From an uncultured Kineothrix sp. (GTDB lineage: Bacteria > Bacillota > Clostridia > Lachnospirales > Lachnospiraceae), in contig CAJUSR010000023.1 in the NCBI GenBank assembly GCA_910588855.1, positions 1 through 55,738 on the forward strand: DNA of 55,738 nt, read 5' to 3'. Both the position numbers and the translations under genes were made by a program. Of this stretch, positions 53,849-55,738 are shown piece after piece (position 1 is the first letter of the stretch; each line of letters begins with the position of its first letter). Under the pieces are notes generated by a model that saw only the letters and a program-made list of their open reading frames with translations, was not told the DNA's origin and did no database searches.

Positions 53849-54952
53849 TTATTCTATATCAGCCTCCTCTATCCACTGCCGCAACTTATCTTGTAGCAGT
53901 TTCTTATCTGGCAAATACAATTTATATTCGGATGCATATATATTGGCATCTTGTGGCAGTGTAATCTCCACTAATGCATCATTATTTTCTTTACATAACA
54001 AAATACCAATCGTTGGATTTTCATCTTCCAATTTCTCATATCGATCGTAATAATTTACATACATCTGCATTTGTCCAATATCTTGATGTGTTAATTTTTC
54101 AACTTTTAAGTCAATCAGCACATAACACCGAAGAAGACGATTATAGAACACCAAATCCACATAATAATTATCCTCATTAAAGGTAAAACGTTTTTGCCTA
54201 GATTCAAATAGATATCCTTTTCCCATTTCCAACAAAAATTTCTGCAATTTATCAATAATTGCTGTTTCTAAATCTGTTTCTGAATATCTAGTTTTTTCTT
54301 CCATTCCTAAAAATTCTAATACTGTTGGCTGTTTTACAATATCTTCTGGTTTCGTAATAATGTTACCTTTCTTTGCCAACTGTAAAACAGCCTCTTTGTC
54401 TCTGCTAAGTGCCAACCTTTCGTAGAGACTGGAATTATATTGTCTTTGCAAAGTACGTATACTCCATCCTGATTTTGCTGATTCAATTTCATAGAAACTT
54501 CTTTCATCTTCATTCTCTATTCGCATTAATTGCAAGTAGTGTGACCATGATACTATGAAAGGCGGTTTCTCTTCAAAAAGGCTAAACACTGTTTCACTTT
54601 TTTCAACCGCAAATAGATTAAGCACTGTTTCGTCAATTCTATCCTTATAGGTCAGATAAAACTTCCTCGCATTTTTCAAACTATCCTCCGAAAATCCTCT
54701 TTCAAAATTCTTTTTCATTTCTTCAGATAACCTTTTAATAACTTGACTACCATATCTTGCTCTTGTTTCACCTTTTTGCTGCACTTCTATAATCCATTTC
54801 CCAATAGTATAATAAGTAAGCAATTGAATCATATTCACTTGTTGAACAGCAATATTTCTTGCATGCTTCACTAAAGCTACTGTATCGGCACATAGCCTTT
54901 CGATAGCTACGTCTTCTTTAGTTAATATCTCTGTTTTTTGACTATGGTTCAT
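53849..54952 (-). CDS. YhcG-type PDDEXK nuclease (DUF1016)
   Basis: About 367 residues. N-terminal DUF1016 part (QLLTYYTIGKWIIEVQQKGE, ARYGSQVIKRLSEEMKKNFE, RGFSEDSLKNARKFYLTY) and C-terminal nuclease core with FTFNEDNYYVDLVFYNRLLR and CYVLIDLKVEKLTHQDIGQM: the D and D-x-K of a PD-(D/E)xK site are intact. The ATG at 54952 has GGAGG nine bases before; the frame runs open to 55006. It lies upstream of the broken OLD gene in AT-rich DNA. Often found in mobile or defence islands. Confidence 0.88.
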   Translation of the reverse strand: MNHSQKTEILTKEDVAIERLCADTVALVKHARNIAVQQVNMIQLLTYYTIGKWIIEVQQKGETRARYGSQVIKRLSEEMKKNFERGFSEDSLKNARKFYLTYKDRIDETVLNLFAVEKSETVFSLFEEKPPFIVSWSHYLQLMRIENEDERSFYEIESAKSGWSIRTLQRQYNSSLYERLALSRDKEAVLQLAKKGNIITKPEDIVKQPTVLEFLGMEEKTRYSETDLETAIIDKLQKFLLEMGKGYLFESRQKRFTFNEDNYYVDLVFYNRLLRCYVLIDLKVEKLTHQDIGQMQMYVNYYDRYEKLEDENPTIGILLCKENNDALVEITLPQDANIYASEYKLYLPDKKLLQDKLRQWIEEADIE

Positions 54953-55033
54953 GTTTGACCGCCTCCGCTTCCCATATTTTTTCTCAAATACCATTATCTC
55001 TGCCATTTTGTACTATCTTATGTTATCTGACCC

Positions 55034-55056
55034 ATTACACGAATCCAGGTCACAAA
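55034..55056. repeat. Left copy of a 23-bp direct repeat
   Basis: Begins ATTACACGAAT and ends CAGGTCACAAA. It matches 55632-55654 at 22 of 23 bases, in the same orientation, 598 bases apart, with the uvrB fragment between them. Confidence 0.8.
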
Positions 55057-55173
55057 CTCCACCCATCCATCTAGTGTTATTTCGTCCATAATCCCCCATC
55101 TTGTCCACAACATACGGTACAATCAGCACCAAATAACACGAAATAATGCGGTTTTCACCCTGTCCCAAATTAG

Positions 55174-55355
55174 GAGACGAAATATTCCACTGCATTCTCA
55201 GGAAAAAATTCTTTGAACTCGCCGTAAAGCTGTCCTGCAAGTGTTTTATTATGGGCGATTACAAGCGTCGGCTTTTGTAATTCCTGAATGATGTTTGCCA
55301 TCGTAAACGTCTTGCCAGAGCCTGTAACCCCTAATAAAGTCTAGAATTGATTGCC
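55174..55355 (-). pseudogene. Second, diverged fragment of uvrB
   Basis: On the minus strand, GNQF, a TAG in place of the Gln codon (55341-55343), then TLLGVTGSGKTFTMANIIQE, LQKPTLVIAHNKTLAGQLYG and EFKEFFPENAVEYFVS, followed by a stop. This is the UvrB Walker A region (about residues 31-90). It differs from the intact uvrB of this window by many silent and some amino acid changes (for example PENA for PNNA), so it is not a recent duplication. Probably carried in by the element. Confidence 0.9.
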
Positions 55356-55430
55356 TCCCTCTGGGTTGCTTTTATGAGCAAGTAGCTGGCTACTGTCAGC
55401 GGATTGCGAATTTTCTTTTTTATCTGGCAT
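55341..55430 (-). CDS. Short ORF running into the uvrB fragment
   Basis: 29 codons starting MPDKKENSQSADSSQ and ending EGGNQF, with GGAGG upstream. Its last residues align with UvrB GNQF, so it is a junction of an unrelated N-terminus and the uvrB fragment. Translation ends at the TAG. Function unlikely. Confidence 0.3.
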   Translation of the reverse strand: MPDKKENSQSADSSQLLAHKSNPEGGNQF

Positions 55431-55631
55431 ATGAAAACCTCCAATTTGTGACCGGACACTCGAAAACAAGTTTTCCCGTTGTCGCGATATTCGTCAAATG
55501 TTCCTGCAAGCAGGACATTTTCCTCATTGTTACCGCGCAAAAGTTTGCCTATTCGCCCAAAATTTGTGCAATTTGATTCTAATACATACAAAATGAGCTT
55601 GTAAAGCTGGCGAATAAGCTTTAAAATAGCA

Positions 55632-55654
55632 ATTACACGAATACAGGTCACAAA
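55632..55654. repeat. Right copy of a 23-bp direct repeat
   Basis: Second copy of the repeat at 55034-55056 with a single base difference. Beyond it and to the window end, and in the 55431-55631 stretch, I see AT-rich DNA with no gene I can support. Confidence 0.8.
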
Positions 55655-55738
55655 ACCATATTTTTGAAACAAAACAACACTGCATAACACCAACCAGTAC
55701 AGATAGTATTATCCAGTCATTTGGTTTTTCATTATAAC

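Noticed and set aside
52121..54952. Gabija or other complete defence system
   Set aside because: The OLD gene is broken in three places and no UvrD-like GajB partner is present; YhcG alone does not define a system.
55331..55693. 120-codon ORF over the uvrB fragment
   Set aside because: It overlaps the uvrB fragment in another frame, spans the direct repeat and shows no known domain.

Overview
The window reads as chromosome of a motile, low-to-mid GC Firmicute, most likely a Lachnospiraceae-type clostridium. Pointers are the cdaA-cdaR-glmM block behind recD2-comF-yvyF, the mreB/mbl-flhO-flhP style linkage of a shape gene to two flagellar rod genes, uvrA-uvrB side by side, a yeast-type leuA next to HPr, and a stand-alone Spo0A DNA-binding domain. 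Almost everything is on the minus strand, so operons run from high to low coordinates. No tRNA, rRNA, CRISPR array or intact insertion sequence was seen.

Region 1 (about 45-8870) is a pseudaminic acid operon: pseB, pseC, a GT2 glycosyltransferase, a DegT-like aminotransferase, pseG, pseF, pseI and an ATP-grasp ligase. The acetyltransferase pseH is absent, which makes the ATP-grasp enzyme the most interesting gene here.

Region 2 (8940-22922) is a surface polysaccharide operon: GtrB-type transferase, GT2, polyprenyl-phosphate sugar-1-phosphate transferase, a Wzz chain-length protein with a vestigial kinase-like tail, GT2, an EpsG-type polymerase, GT2, a lipoprotein, two GT4s, a GT2 and a membrane GT-C enzyme. 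No Wzx flippase or working tyrosine kinase is in view. A 33-bp tandem repeat lies behind gtrB, and a 28-bp perfect palindrome lies upstream.

Region 3 (23.2-25.5 kb) holds a plus-strand two-helix membrane gene, a poorly coding and probably decayed stretch, and the orphan Spo0A C-terminal domain. Region 4 (25.5-30.9 kb) is a sugar-nucleotide operon (rfbD, a YuiD-like protein, a large LIC_10190-type membrane protein, fcl, manC) that would feed GDP-fucose and dTDP-rhamnose to the polymers. Region 5 has a divergent DUF3048 lipoprotein, leuA and HPr.

Region 6 (34.7-46.6 kb) carries housekeeping and envelope-signalling genes: recD2, comF, yvyF, two small membrane proteins, cdaA, cdaR, glmM; then mreB, two flagellar rod genes and a FlgJ-like gene. 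A strongly folded intergenic element lies between the flagellar genes and recD2. Region 7 is uvrA and uvrB. Region 8 (51.85-55.74 kb) is AT-rich and looks foreign: an HTH remnant, a multiply broken OLD nuclease, an intact YhcG-type nuclease, and a second, diverged fragment of uvrB between 23-bp direct repeats.

The three tandem arrays (33, 26 and 18 bp) are a recurring theme; the 33- and 26-bp arrays start at the stop codon of the gene before them. All identifications are from reading the translated sequence; no database search was run.
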